Positions 1 through 8,903 of a DNA stretch of 16,289 nt are shown in pieces; position 1 is the stretch's first letter; each line of letters begins with the position of its first letter. Source of the DNA: Tieghemiomyces parasiticus. Its lineage: Eukaryota > Kickxellomycota > Dimargaritomycetes > Dimargaritales > Dimargaritaceae. The notes under the pieces were generated by a model. It did no database searches, was not told the DNA's origin, and was given only the letters and a program-made list of their open reading frames with translations. The stretch covers positions 1 to 16,289 of the forward strand of contig JANBPT010001022.1 of NCBI GenBank assembly GCA_027575765.1. The letters run 5' to 3'. The translations under genes and the position numbers were made by a program.

Positions 1-645
1 TTGAGATGGGCCGAATGGTGATAAACCGCCCGGGACTTGTGCCGTGGGCTAGCTGGATACCATGTGGTTGGCGTACTGGCGAATGTGATTACGGCAATGA
101 GAGATGGCGATGTGGTCATGGTTGACGGTACCTATGGTATAGTAATCGGGCGGTCGGTCACCGTTAAGGTACCTCAATAGCAAGTCACGGGTACCCTGAA
201 GTGTGCGGCAATGGGGGCTACTATTGAAGTTGACTGTGCACTCGTTACCATAGTGTTAAGATTGATCCGATAAAGGCGTCGCATGATTAATTGACATTTG
301 ATGAGGGTATTTGGCAGACAAGCGCGGCGAATCCACCTGTGAAGTGATGTAAAAGGTTATGGCAGCGTAGTATAGTTGGGAGATTGTTTCCCTAATGAAG
401 GCAGTGAAGCCCTAAACTGGGCAAATGCCCTCTTCGATTATATCACCAGGTTCCGGCCACCAATCTAAACCCGAACTGATCGACGCATACAAAAAGAGAC
501 GCAGCCCAGTAATTGTTAGACTCCCTGCACTGACCTGCGTATGTACCTATGACGAGCAGTCCTGCTTCCATATTATATGCGTTGCAAGCACTGGTTATCC
601 ATCGTCTGAAAGAACTTCGCCCTTATATCCTCTCTCACCTTAACG
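1..645. other. Leader without a convincing gene
   Basis: No long reading frame with coding character is visible. The only frame of note, 425-643 on the + strand, would give 72 residues of unrecognisable composition and ends just before the probable first exon of the MCMDC2-like gene. The stretch holds three copies of the 6-bp palindrome GGTACC within 70 bases (127-132, 168-173, 190-195). It presumably contains the promoter of the + strand gene that follows. I see no clear TATA box. Confidence 0.4.
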
Positions 646-870
646 ATGTTTGATTCGCTCCAGACTTTTATTTCCACTATCCCCTCGTTCTATTACTGTC
701 CGTCGCTGATCAGGAAAATTGTTGCAGCTTTAATCGTTACTCGCCTACGAGTACCGCCGCTGACGATGGATGATATTGAATATCTTTTGGTCCAGGCGGA
801 GCGACAGCGCATCGTGCAGCGTAGTCTATGGACGAACTACGGCTACTCCACGGAGCGCTCCGGTTCACTA
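646..870 (+). CDS. MCMDC2: Probable 5' exon of the MCMDC2-like gene
   Basis: This 75-codon open stretch is proposed as the first coding exon because the main body of the gene has no ATG between the in-frame TAG at 1026 and residue codons well inside the conserved domain. The exon ends at 870 immediately before a perfect donor GTAAGT (871-876). A branch-point-like TTCTAAC lies at 998-1004 and a TAG acceptor at 1026-1028. Joining 870 to 1029 keeps the frame exactly (phase 0) and removes the stop. The first ATG is at 646 and a second in-frame ATG is at 766; both have A at -3. The second half, starting MDDIEYLLVQAERQR, looks more protein-like than the first. The encoded residues precede the region conserved with animal MCMDC2, so homology cannot confirm the exon. 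A different upstream exon remains possible. Confidence 0.42.
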
Positions 871-1028
871 GTAAGTAAAACATCATTATCGTAGGCAACA
901 TACACTCGCCCGATGTACACCACCCTGGAGAGATCAATAATGGTAGACCAGTGAGCTCCAACTAGGTGCCACCATCCATTGTTTAACGATTTAGACATTC
1001 TAACGTGGCACTTGAAAATTATTCGTAG
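871..1028 (+). other. Proposed intron 1 of the MCMDC2-like gene (158 bp)
   Basis: The donor is GTAAGT at 871. The branch-point-like TTCTAAC is at 998-1004, and the acceptor TAG at 1026-1028 lies 24 bases further on. The acceptor itself is the in-frame stop that closes the downstream frame, so splicing here is what opens the gene upstream. Phase 0. Confidence 0.42.
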
Positions 1029-3341
1029 ACTAGTACCGTGGCGAACGGTAACCTTCAGCTCAACTCGGAGTTGCTCTACTATCCATCATCCACGCAACTT
1101 CCCAGTCCACCACCTTCGAGCACGAATGAAAATACTGACGTCGACGACCCTTCGGAGTCCAATTTCCGATGGGATGACGCCCTCTTTGATTACCTGGATT
1201 CTAATCACGCCAACTGCTTTGTCGCAGCCATCGCAGCGTCCATCCAAGGACGCCAGGATAGGCCCGAGAGCATCAGCCGTTTCAGGCTGCATCTCCCACT
1301 TGATGTGGCCCTCCTCCACGACCATCATCCGGCCCTGGGCCAGGCTCTTCTAAGCTACCATGGCCACCTCACTCCGAGGGTACCAGATACCGAGGGTCGG
1401 CTCTTCGAGCGGTGTTTGAGGAATGCCTGTTATAACCATCTCCAGCGGCTCCTCGGTAATGAAGTGGTACTCCTACCCGAACAGGTAGACGTGGTGGTAT
1501 CCCCGGAACACCTACCGCTCATGCCCGGATGTTATTACCCTTCTATCCGGGCTCTGATGGCCGACCAAGCGAACCGGCTACACGGCCAATTGGTGAACGT
1601 GCGGGGCCTGGTCACCCGGGTGTGGCTCCCCACTGGCGCCCGCACCCGGCGGACCTGGCTGTGTCGGAACTCCAACTGTCGGCGTCGCGAGTATTGCCAC
1701 TACCGTCCGGAGGGTCCAGAACCACGGGTGATTCGCCGGTCCTGCGACAAAGATTACCGAATCACCGGGTATGGCGCCCGGCTCCTGGCCTCTGACGGGC
1801 GATGTGGATTCTGCCGGACACCCATGGTCGAAATGTTTGGTGACTTGGCACCGCGCTATACCCAGCGGATATGGCTACGGGATGTCAGTACGGCTGGGGC
1901 CGTTGGCAACTTCACGCGTACGGTTGAAGCAGTGCTACCCAACCACTACGTGGCACAGGTGCAAGTGGGTCAGATCCTCAATGTCGTGGCTTCTTTGGAA
2001 TACTTGGGCGAAGGGGCGGAGGCAGAAAACGGCACACGCGCTGATGCGGCCGGCAGGACTCGACGCCTCCATGTTTGGTCCTACCAACTCTCCTCCCATG
2101 CTGGACCGCTTCACACTCGGCTTACGTCCCGCGCCACTTCTCTTATCACGTCCGACCAGCTCTACGCGGCCATTCGACACCAGCTACATGATACTCTGAC
2201 ATTGCCTTTTAAAATGGATCCCTTGGCCCCTCCGATTCTGGATGACTTTAACCTAACGGTCTTGCTTGCCAGCCTCGTATCCGTGACACCACAGTCGCCC
2301 GATCAAAGCATTCACGTTCAGATCCTTGCACCGTACCACTGCCACGACCGGGTGGCGAGAGAGGTAACCACCGTGAGCCGGCTGACTCGCACGGGCTCCT
2401 GGTGTCCCGCCAGTTCGACTATGCGCTTCTTCGACCCTTTGTCCACCGCGGTCGATTCGCCGGCGTACCTGGAAGGTAATGCTGATAAAGGCACAAACGC
2501 CATTGTGTGAAACTCACTGTGTCGCGTTGCGCTGATGTCGCAGTCGTACTAACTACCGGCCAACCTACTGTACTTGCACTCTACAGAAAATTGTCTAGCG
2601 ATGGCCTGCCACGGCGTTCTGCTGGTCCGCGGTACTGAAGGTCTATCGGCCCGTAACCTCCGCGCGCTGGAATGTCTGGTGGATACCCGGCCGGAGCATT
2701 ACCTTATGACTGGTGTTGACCATACGGTGAGCTTGGATAATAGCTGGGCCGTATGGTGGATAGCCGGTACGCAGGGCTTCTGTCGGCCCATTGGTCCTAT
2801 GCGTAGTCGGCCGAGCCAAGTTTTCGGTGCATATCAACCTTGGACCACCCCCAGTACACTGGGCACGGGTGAAAGCAAACGTTGGGCTCGCGTCGCGCTC
2901 CGGTTCGACTGCACCCTGTGGCTCGATGACGTTTCGGTTTGTAATCAAGGTAGCCCTCCGGCCGGCGGACTAAGCGACCAACTGCTCTCCCTGGCCACCT
3001 GTCGCGACTATGTGGAGGCCTGCCGAGGCAAACCTGTCGAATCCAACTCCGAGCTGCATCACCTTCTACGGGCTTACTATACGCGTTTCCGAGCGTGGCA
3101 GGCGACTCACTGTCCCTATGCCACCGAGAACGCCGTCCACGTACTAACCACCCTTATCAAGTGCATGGAGACCCACTGTCGCCTGCGCGGCCGCACTTAT
3201 CCTACCGTCGACGACGCCGTCTTTAGCGTGCAAGCCATGGAGCTGACCCTATATAATCGATATCAACTACGCGTGATACCCGACTCCACCAGTGTGATTG
3301 ACTTCTTTGACCACTGTGAGGTATTCAATCCTTCTTGCTAG
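1029..3341 (+). CDS. MCMDC2: MCM domain-containing protein 2-like protein (main body, two exons)
   Basis: Exons 1029-2475 and 2587-3341 encode about 730 residues of a divergent MCM paralogue resembling animal MCMDC2, a meiotic recombination factor related to fly mei-217/mei-218. The order of parts matches that family. An N-terminal MCM helical region starts at about 1170. An OB fold follows with a split zinc site, whose cysteine codons are at 1662, 1677, 1803 and 1812 (CX4C...CX2C). Next come an OB strand pair (IWLRDVS, then GQILNVVASLEY) and a degenerate AAA+ module. No Walker A GKS is visible in the expected region (about 2310-2350). The Walker B position reads GVLLVRG instead of an acidic DE pair. 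An RFD motif survives at the arginine-finger region (about 2902), and the C-terminal helical bundle (about 3150-3260) matches MCM. It is therefore expected to be ATPase-dead. With the proposed 5' exon the protein would have about 808 residues; human MCMDC2 has about 680. It is convergent with the small secreted-protein gene. MCM8 is the main alternative, but MCM8 keeps an intact Walker A. Confidence 0.85.
2476..2586 (+). other. Intron 2 of the MCMDC2-like gene (111 bp)
   Basis: The donor is GTAATG at 2476, with a perfect yeast-type branch point TACTAAC at 2547-2553. After a pyrimidine-rich stretch the acceptor CAG ends at 2586. Its length is a multiple of three, but it contains an in-frame TGA at 2508-2510, so retention would truncate the protein before the Walker B region. 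Splicing joins G at 2475 to AA at 2587-2588 as a Glu codon, giving YLEENCLAMACHGVLLV, which aligns with the MCMDC2 family. Confidence 0.88.
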
Positions 3342-3575
3342 TACTTTACACTACCAATATCGACTCCCCTGAAAATATTGGAAACCGCAAGGACCTTGGT
3401 CCCTACCCAGGGCTCTATATAAATAATCATGGGGGATAGTGGAAACCCACAACGATAAGTTGTGCAGGGCTGGCCCTCGGTAGAGGTTTGATATAGGCAT
3501 CAAGTCATACTAAGTACTAGACATTCGGATCAGTTCTAGAATGTTGTAATTTATTGGTAGGCGGTGTTTTTACCT
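3342..3575. other. Intergenic region between convergent genes
   Basis: This 234-bp spacer separates the stop codons of two convergent genes, so it should contain both 3' untranslated regions and polyadenylation sites. The A/T-rich stretch TCTATATAAATAATC around 3414-3428 is a candidate for one of them. No hairpin or coding frame stands out. Confidence 0.4.
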
Positions 3576-4067
3576 TCAATTTGGCAGGTTATAGTTGCCG
3601 CTAGATATCTGGCCGGGTAAAATTAGAGTTGAAAAGCTATTGGGCAGAGGAAAGGTCAGTGGGCTTCCGGCTGGGGGTGTCGGATAGGTGACAAGGTGGT
3701 TAAGGGGCCGGCGGTACACGTCGTGCTCCCTCCCGGTGAAAACTCCGAATCCTGGTTGGACATTATCAACGTTTTGAAACTGGCGGGTAGCGGCCCTCAT
3801 GGGTTCGTCCATGGAGTCCGGGTCGGTGAAGCCACCTGACGATGACCGTGAGTCACTGGATGAGGAGGACGGCGAAGACGAGGCGGACGTAGATGACGAC
3901 GGCGTGGGCGTGGCAGGGGACGTGGTCGAGGTCGCAACGGGCGATGCGGAGGACGGGTTAGCCGTGCCCGTGGGTGTTGGAAGAGGTGCCGCGACAGTCT
4001 GTTGGAAGTGAGGCCCGCCAGCGGACCAGAGGAGGAGGCATAGTAAGGAGGCGAAGCGTGTCGTCAT
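3576..4067 (-). CDS. Small secreted Ser/Thr/Pro-rich protein
   Basis: A single-exon frame encodes 163 residues. Residues 1-26 form a signal peptide: a basic start (MTTR), a Leu/Cys-rich core (LLCLLLW) and a probable cut near TVA/APLP. Residues 27-78 are a low-complexity mucin-like tract of Ser, Thr, Pro and Ala, with long serine runs typical of O-glycosylated fungal exported proteins. Residues 79-163 are less biased but show no domain I recognise. There is no cysteine outside the signal peptide and no hydrophobic tail for GPI anchoring. It therefore looks exported as a soluble or wall-associated glycoprotein rather than a disulfide-rich effector. The ATG lies at 4067-4065. A TATA-like element on the same strand is at 4283-4291, so the 5' untranslated region would be rather long. 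Function unknown. The signal peptide and clean low-complexity core argue that it is real. Confidence 0.66.
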   Translation of the reverse strand: MTTRFASLLCLLLWSAGGPHFQQTVAAPLPTPTGTANPSSASPVATSTTSPATPTPSSSTSASSSPSSSSSDSRSSSGGFTDPDSMDEPMRAATRQFQNVDNVQPGFGVFTGREHDVYRRPLNHLVTYPTPPAGSPLTFPLPNSFSTLILPGQISSGNYNLPN

Positions 4068-4282
4068 GGTTTAAAAGGGATGGGACTGTACGAGGCTATG
4101 CTCGCTAAACGGAGGGGCGATGACCGACTCGTAAAATAACTGAGATCCTGTGAAGGGAGAGGTGGGAAATGGGCCAGCCGGCGAGGGGTGAATGACGGCT
4201 TGAAAGTTTAGCTGTTAGGGCGGCGGTGGACTGGTTTACGAATGTGGTGTGCAGCATAAAAAGATGTGCGGCTAGGTTGCTT

Positions 4283-4291
4283 CTTTTTATA
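4283..4291 (-). promoter_or_regulatory. Candidate TATA box upstream of the small secreted-protein gene
   Basis: The minus strand reads TATAAAAAG here, about 215 bases upstream of the ATG of the Ser/Thr-rich protein gene. The sequence is a good TATA consensus. The distance is long, so a long leader or chance occurrence is possible. Confidence 0.3.
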
Positions 4292-4401
4292 GACTGGAAA
4301 ATCAGGGTGCCTGGCGTGGATTTAGGCGATCGATGGGAAAGCTGCTTCGCTGAGCGACGCAGTCCAAATGAATGAGCCGCTACTGCATTCACCTAAGTGG
4401 T

Positions 4402-4584
4402 CCTACGTCTTTGGTGTGGCTGCCAGCCACTGTATACTCATCCGCCGACCCTTTATCGGCGGAAATGTAGGTGGCGCAGGAGCTACGTGCTGCAAGCGGC
4501 GTCCGCCACGGTGGCACGCCGGCCCGTGCACGCAGTAGACGACCACTATTATGGGCACCGACCCTGGCGTGGCCTTTTGCCAGG
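4402..4584. other. GC-rich cluster of inverted repeats (possible structured RNA, unproven)
   Basis: Three perfect short hairpins fall in under 200 bases: GTGGCT/AGCCAC with a 3-base loop (4416-4421/4425-4430), TCCGCCGA/TCGGCGGA with a 7-base loop (4441-4448/4456-4463), and CCTGGC/GCCAGG with a 10-base loop (4563-4568/4579-4584). CCTAC (4402-4406) and GTAGG (4467-4471) could close the first two into a three-way junction. Small frames crossing the region on both strands have no recognisable protein character. Stems of this length are not rare in GC-rich DNA, so this is only a candidate. Confidence 0.2.
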
Positions 4585-4599
4585 CCGCTGGTCATTACT

Positions 4600-7163
4600 G
4601 CACGCTAATAAAATGATCGTTATGAGGGTGGCTTATAGTGGACTGTTAACGTGTGTCAACAAAGGAGAGCGGTAAAGGAAGATTCATTGTGTAACCGTGA
4701 CGATACTGGCCCAGTCGGTGTGTGGATGCCACCTCGTCCTCGCTTTTCCGTGCTAACGGATGCCTCTGTGGTTTCGACTTTGACTGCATCTGGCCGTTCG
4801 CTTGAGGGCCTTGCTAACCAGCTATTGTGGGGGCCGGAGGAGGCTTCTCCCAGGCAACGGATCGTCAAAGCTATCTTGAATAGATCCCGCTGGGGAGGAT
4901 GGGGTGAGATGAGATTCTAGGGTAGCATAGTAAGTCATCAAGCAACACTGATGCTCCTCCCGTAATATCTATCTTTTCCCTTACGCTGAAGCCCCCATGA
5001 TAAGCAATTTCGAAACCTAACAGCATTCCTAGGGGGAATCTTTCGCCTGGCTATTTCCTCTTGCATCTGAGCAGTTGAACAGAGACATGGCGCCTTTTTT
5101 TTACGGGGGCGACAGCTAATTCGAGGCGTGACTCGCGCCACAGCCGTCGCCGGTTACACTAACGAACCAGTCCAGCCAATTGCCTGCCTCTTATACCATA
5201 CCAAAGTTGAATGTCGATTAAGGCCCATGGGACGAAAGGTTTCTGTGCCGAAACTCAAGAGTGAGCTGGAGCACCGACTATTCACCCATTCGAGTCCGGC
5301 TCCGCCTTTGGGCATCAATGGGACGTACCTCCAGATGCAAGGCGAGTTCAAGAGACCAAGTCTAATAACCACAGTACGGTGCCTTCTAAACAGCTTTCTC
5401 GTTACCATCTCTCCCACTTTCAGAATGCCATCTATATGACCTTGGACACGTTTCGATGCATGTGACAGTGGGTTAGCGAGTTTCGGACGGAATGATTAAC
5501 TACTCTATTTCTTTCATCCGTATTGCGTTTACAATGCTAACATTTATAATATTATATTTATTACTGAGTGAATTTTCCAGTCGTAGATGACCTGTTGTGT
5601 ACTAGCAGGATGAGGAGTGAGCGAGTTCATAATGAAGGTTTCAGTTAGACGACTGGCGCTATGATGTGCTTCTACGATTTCGTCGCTATTGAAGGAATCA
5701 GATAAAAAATTTTCGCCAGAGGAAACACGATTGTACTTTGTGGTGTGCTCCTATCGACCGCCCGTCGAGGCAGTGTATCATCATCTAGCTGGGAGTAGGA
5801 ACGGATGACTGTCCACGAAACGTTTACTTACCTTACTATATTACCAGTTCCTGACTGGTACATACGCCTGCGAAGATCAATGTGCCTACACAAGGTAACG
5901 GGGAGACAAAGTTCACAGTGGTTAGCTTGAACCCAAGTACAGATACCTTAGCTTCCTCAGTCGGAAATTGAGTGCGCTCAGACAAGGCTGAAACTATTAA
6001 TGGTCCACAGATGGTATTCGGAGGTGTCCACGAGACTAGGTTGTGTCATCACCGGGCGTTGTTGGGCAACTTACTGCCAAAATTAGGCACAGGAAGGAAG
6101 ACTTACCCAGCTAACGGAAGTGAGGGTCCGTAATGAGTACGTTGCTCTTATAGCGTCTGAATTATTAAAGGGGGCATTACAATATCGAATGTGGCGGTTA
6201 GTGAACTGCACCGCAAAATGGTCAAGTTAAAATTAACTCGGCCGAGGTTCGCCTCAGAAAAACTTTGATCATCAGGGTGTTCAGTATAGGATTGTTCACA
6301 TGATTTTTAAAATACTCATCACCAGCAGCGGCAGACCTTAGGTGGTCTGCCGAATAGCTAAAAACGAAGCGCGGTAGGTGAAGCGTCGTTACTTACGAGT
6401 TGAGGACAATGACGTATGCTTGAAGGTGCGACTCTTCTATAATACAAGGGGAAAGAAAAAGACTGGCCACAATAAGACAAATTGAATCGGGAGAAGAGTT
6501 GTTGATCGAGCACGTTGGACCGCTGATTGCCCAAGCCTTATAAGCTGGGCAGCTACCGCCAGTAGGGTCCTTCTTCTTTTGCTGCCGAAGCAAAAAATTT
6601 ACCACAGTATGAAGGACGCAGACTAAGGGGATTGGGGCCGTAGTACAATCCCAGGCGATTTCGAATGACAGAAAAAAATCGGGACTAGACTTGCCATGGT
6701 TCTTGATGTATCACGTGATTTAATCCGATACCCTATGTTTCGCGGATAGAGGGTAGGTAGAGAGGGCCTCATTATACCTTCCACTGTCTGCAGTTACCTA
6801 TGAACCGCTAGAGTCGCACCATAGGGTAGTACTGCCAGTGATGGTTCTTAATAGCAAGGCCGACCCTCAGCCGAAGCCGTGTTGCTAGTGGCAAGGTACG
6901 CCTGAAATACCCATTTATCAGCACACGTTAGAGCGCCTCGACCTCTTGTATACTGAAAAGGGGTGCCCATCCTTACCAGGAAATGCGAATGTCGAATACG
7001 GGATAACCTTAACTAGCAGAGAACAAGCCATTGGCCGTAACGGTTTAAGACCCTGCAGGTACCCACCAGCACAACTCCGCCTTCATCTCTTGCGCCGAGC
7101 TGAATTTGTAATTTTGTCCCATCCCTACATATTGTACCGGCTTGAACGAGGATAGTATACGCT
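4600..7163. other. Long stretch without a convincing gene
   Basis: Short frames such as 4651-4920 and 5128-5439 (both + strand, opening with GTG) have no family signature and are within chance length. The stretch includes an A/T-rich patch near 5540-5575, a T8 run at about 5094-5102 and one strong hairpin (6329-6352). No tRNA with plausible A and B boxes, no transposase fragment and no long terminal repeat was seen. The right end must contain the QNG1 promoter, but no canonical TATA box is obvious there. Confidence 0.45.
6329..6352. repeat. Perfect 9-bp inverted repeat (hairpin)
   Basis: The arms CGGCAGACC (6329-6337) and GGTCTGCCG (6344-6352) are perfectly complementary around a six-base TTAGGT loop. 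It lies in the gene-free region, hundreds of bases from any gene, with no T-run behind it. About one perfect 9-bp stem with a loop under 20 bases is expected by chance in a window this long, so its significance is modest. Confidence 0.5.
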
Positions 7164-8623
7164 ATGTTGTCCACCGATGCAACCCCTACCTACCCTGAGC
7201 TTGTACGCCAGACTTGCAAGACTCTAGTCGAGCGGTCCGCCGACCACGTACAGGTAGGAATGGCAGCATTACCTTTGATGAAAAGTAGCGGGATTGGGCG
7301 GCGGCCGAGCGCCGAAGTCCCCCACCCATTCCTCGGCAGCCAACCAGTCCCCCGCATTTTGGACAGGTGCAGCATTCCAGCAATGATGGGCAAGGCTGTC
7401 CCGGCTTGAGCTCACCAGGTTAACTTTCTAAGGGAGGACTGGGCCTTGCCAAAAGGTAGTCGCCAAAAAGCCAGACCATGCTCTCACCCTCCAAGCGCAG
7501 CGCCTGCTAACCCATCCTCCATCGGTACCTCCTCCACTTCATATCACTAACCATTCCCTCACATCAGATCAACCAGGCCGGTATTGACGACTTTCTCAAC
7601 AACCTGGACCTGTCGCGGTTTCGGAAGCTGTCCAAAGGCTGGATCAACTTTCCGCTCAAGTTTGATACACCGGAAGACGAGGTCAACCTTGTTGCCCTGG
7701 TCGATCTCCTCAATTTCGGCAGCGGGTTCCGAGCGGAGCTGCACCGCGCCACGGGCCGTGGGGCCTCTCAGACCATCCTGTTTGGATGCATGGGTATGTA
7801 CATAGGCCAGGTCCCGCTGAGTGCCGACGGAATGAGTAAGGCCCATCTGGCCGATGTGGCCACCTATTTTGGTATCCCGCTGCTGGGCGAGGAGGTGCCC
7901 CACCCGACCATCCCGGCGCTCACCATCAGCGAGCCATCGCCGCTCCGCGCGCTGGCCCAACAGATCACCGACGTGCTCCAGGAAACCGGGACTATCCTCA
8001 AGGAGCAGGGCTACCGATCCCTGGGACACTTCATTCTGGAGGCAACCCGGAAGCCCGAACACGCCCCCGCAAACTGGCGGCCCAGTGCCGCCGAGCTAGT
8101 CCGGCGGTTGGTCAAGGCCTTTCCGTCGTTCCAGGACTATCGCGTGGTGGACGATCAGCCCGACGTGTACCTCCTCAAACGGGCGCAGCTGCTAGCCGCC
8201 GACCTACGCGATCGGTTCGTTGGAACCAACTCCCCCGTGGCCGCTCAGTTCGATTTCTCCGATATGGCTCAGCTCACGGTGTTTGCTGACAACGTTCTCC
8301 CGACCGTCTTGGACCATTTCCAGATCCTCAAAATCACGGACGTGGCGCTGGTAGAGAAGCTCGCGCAAAAGACGCCCGTGACGACGGACGAAATGTGGCT
8401 GCTTCGCGCGGCCGCCGTCGTGGGTGCCGAGCAGATTGTGGCCCGTGGGCACCAGCTTGCTGCCGAATGTGCCGGACCAGAGTCGCCTCGCGCCGCTCAC
8501 TACACCACTCTTGCCGAGATGCTCAATCCCGTGGCACTGGACCACTATCTTTGGCATATCGGCAAGGACGAGAGTATTCGGAAGCGTGAGCGTCTGGTTT
8601 ACAAGGACACCGTGTATTTTTAA
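7164..8623 (+). CDS. QNG1: Queuosine 5'-phosphate N-glycosylase/hydrolase (QNG1, DUF2419), two exons
   Basis: QNG1 (human C9orf64) releases queuine base from queuosine 5'-monophosphate so that it can be reused by tRNA-guanine transglycosylase for the tRNA wobble position; it is a soluble enzyme. Exons 7164-7253 and 7568-8623 give about 381 residues (the human protein has 341). Family motifs in order: an N-terminal helix (VRQTCKTLVERSADHVQI), the core signature FPLKFDTPEDEVNLVAL then LLNFGSGFR (7640-7735), FILEATRKP, the region FPSFQDY...LKRAQLLAADLRD, the active-site segment LTVFADNVLPTVLDHFQIL (about 8276-8332), and the C-terminal LRAAAVV...DHYLWHIGK...KDTVYF. A naive ORF call starting at the internal ATG at 7790 would lose the substrate-binding N-terminus. 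The true start is placed at 7164 because exon 1 supplies the missing conserved helix in the right phase. It is convergent with the first fungalysin gene, with about 280 bp between stops. Confidence 0.93.
7254..7567 (+). other. Intron of the QNG1 gene (314 bp)
   Basis: The donor is CAG/GTAGGA at 7254, the branch point CACTAAC is at 7545-7551, and the acceptor CAG ends at 7567. Phase 0 on both sides. Splicing joins SADHVQ to INQAGIDDF, reproducing the continuous N-terminal helix pair of the DUF2419 family. Reading through the intron adds unrelated residues and stops at 7407. Confidence 0.85.
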
Positions 8624-8903
8624 GTCGACAGGCTTACCCACGTCGTGCTGACTCTCCCCTCTCTGCATTACGACCCCCACTTGCCTCCTTACTAAATGTT
8701 ACATTGAACTAACCATTGTTACCAATACGAAGTGCAGTCAGTGATGGGAATCTCCTAGGACAACCTTCACATTGTCACAGGTGCCTAACGACACCATATA
8801 GCAAACGATAGAGGTAAACTGTATTAATATTAAGGCGGTTCCCAGACCACCACCAGTAGCAATCGCCATCACCGGCGCCTCAAGCCGTACTGGCGCTGCT
8901 CGT
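8624..8903. other. Intergenic spacer between QNG1 and the first fungalysin gene
   Basis: A 280-bp spacer separates convergent stop codons. It should hold both 3' ends. No coding frame and no clear polyadenylation hexamer stand out. Confidence 0.4.

Noticed and set aside
425..643. 72-codon + strand frame just before the MCMDC2 exon
   Set aside because: No protein-like pattern, and not in phase with a plausible donor to the next exon. At most a chance upstream frame.
1086..2199. Several frames on both strands inside the MCMDC2 body
   Set aside because: Shadows in GC-rich coding DNA. Only the frame with the zinc motif and MCM features is supported.
3799..4011. Acidic Asp/Glu-rich + strand frame
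   Set aside because: It is the antisense reading of the serine-rich tract in the secreted-protein gene, so its composition is a by-product.
4397..4920. Two consecutive + strand frames (92 and 89 codons)
   Set aside because: Composition is rich in Arg, Trp and Cys with no known motif, and no splice signals join them in phase convincingly.
5080..5102. ACAGAGA near a T8 run, reminiscent of a U6-type snRNA with a Pol III terminator
   Set aside because: The rest of the U6 core and the 5' stem are absent upstream, so the resemblance is a short coincidence.
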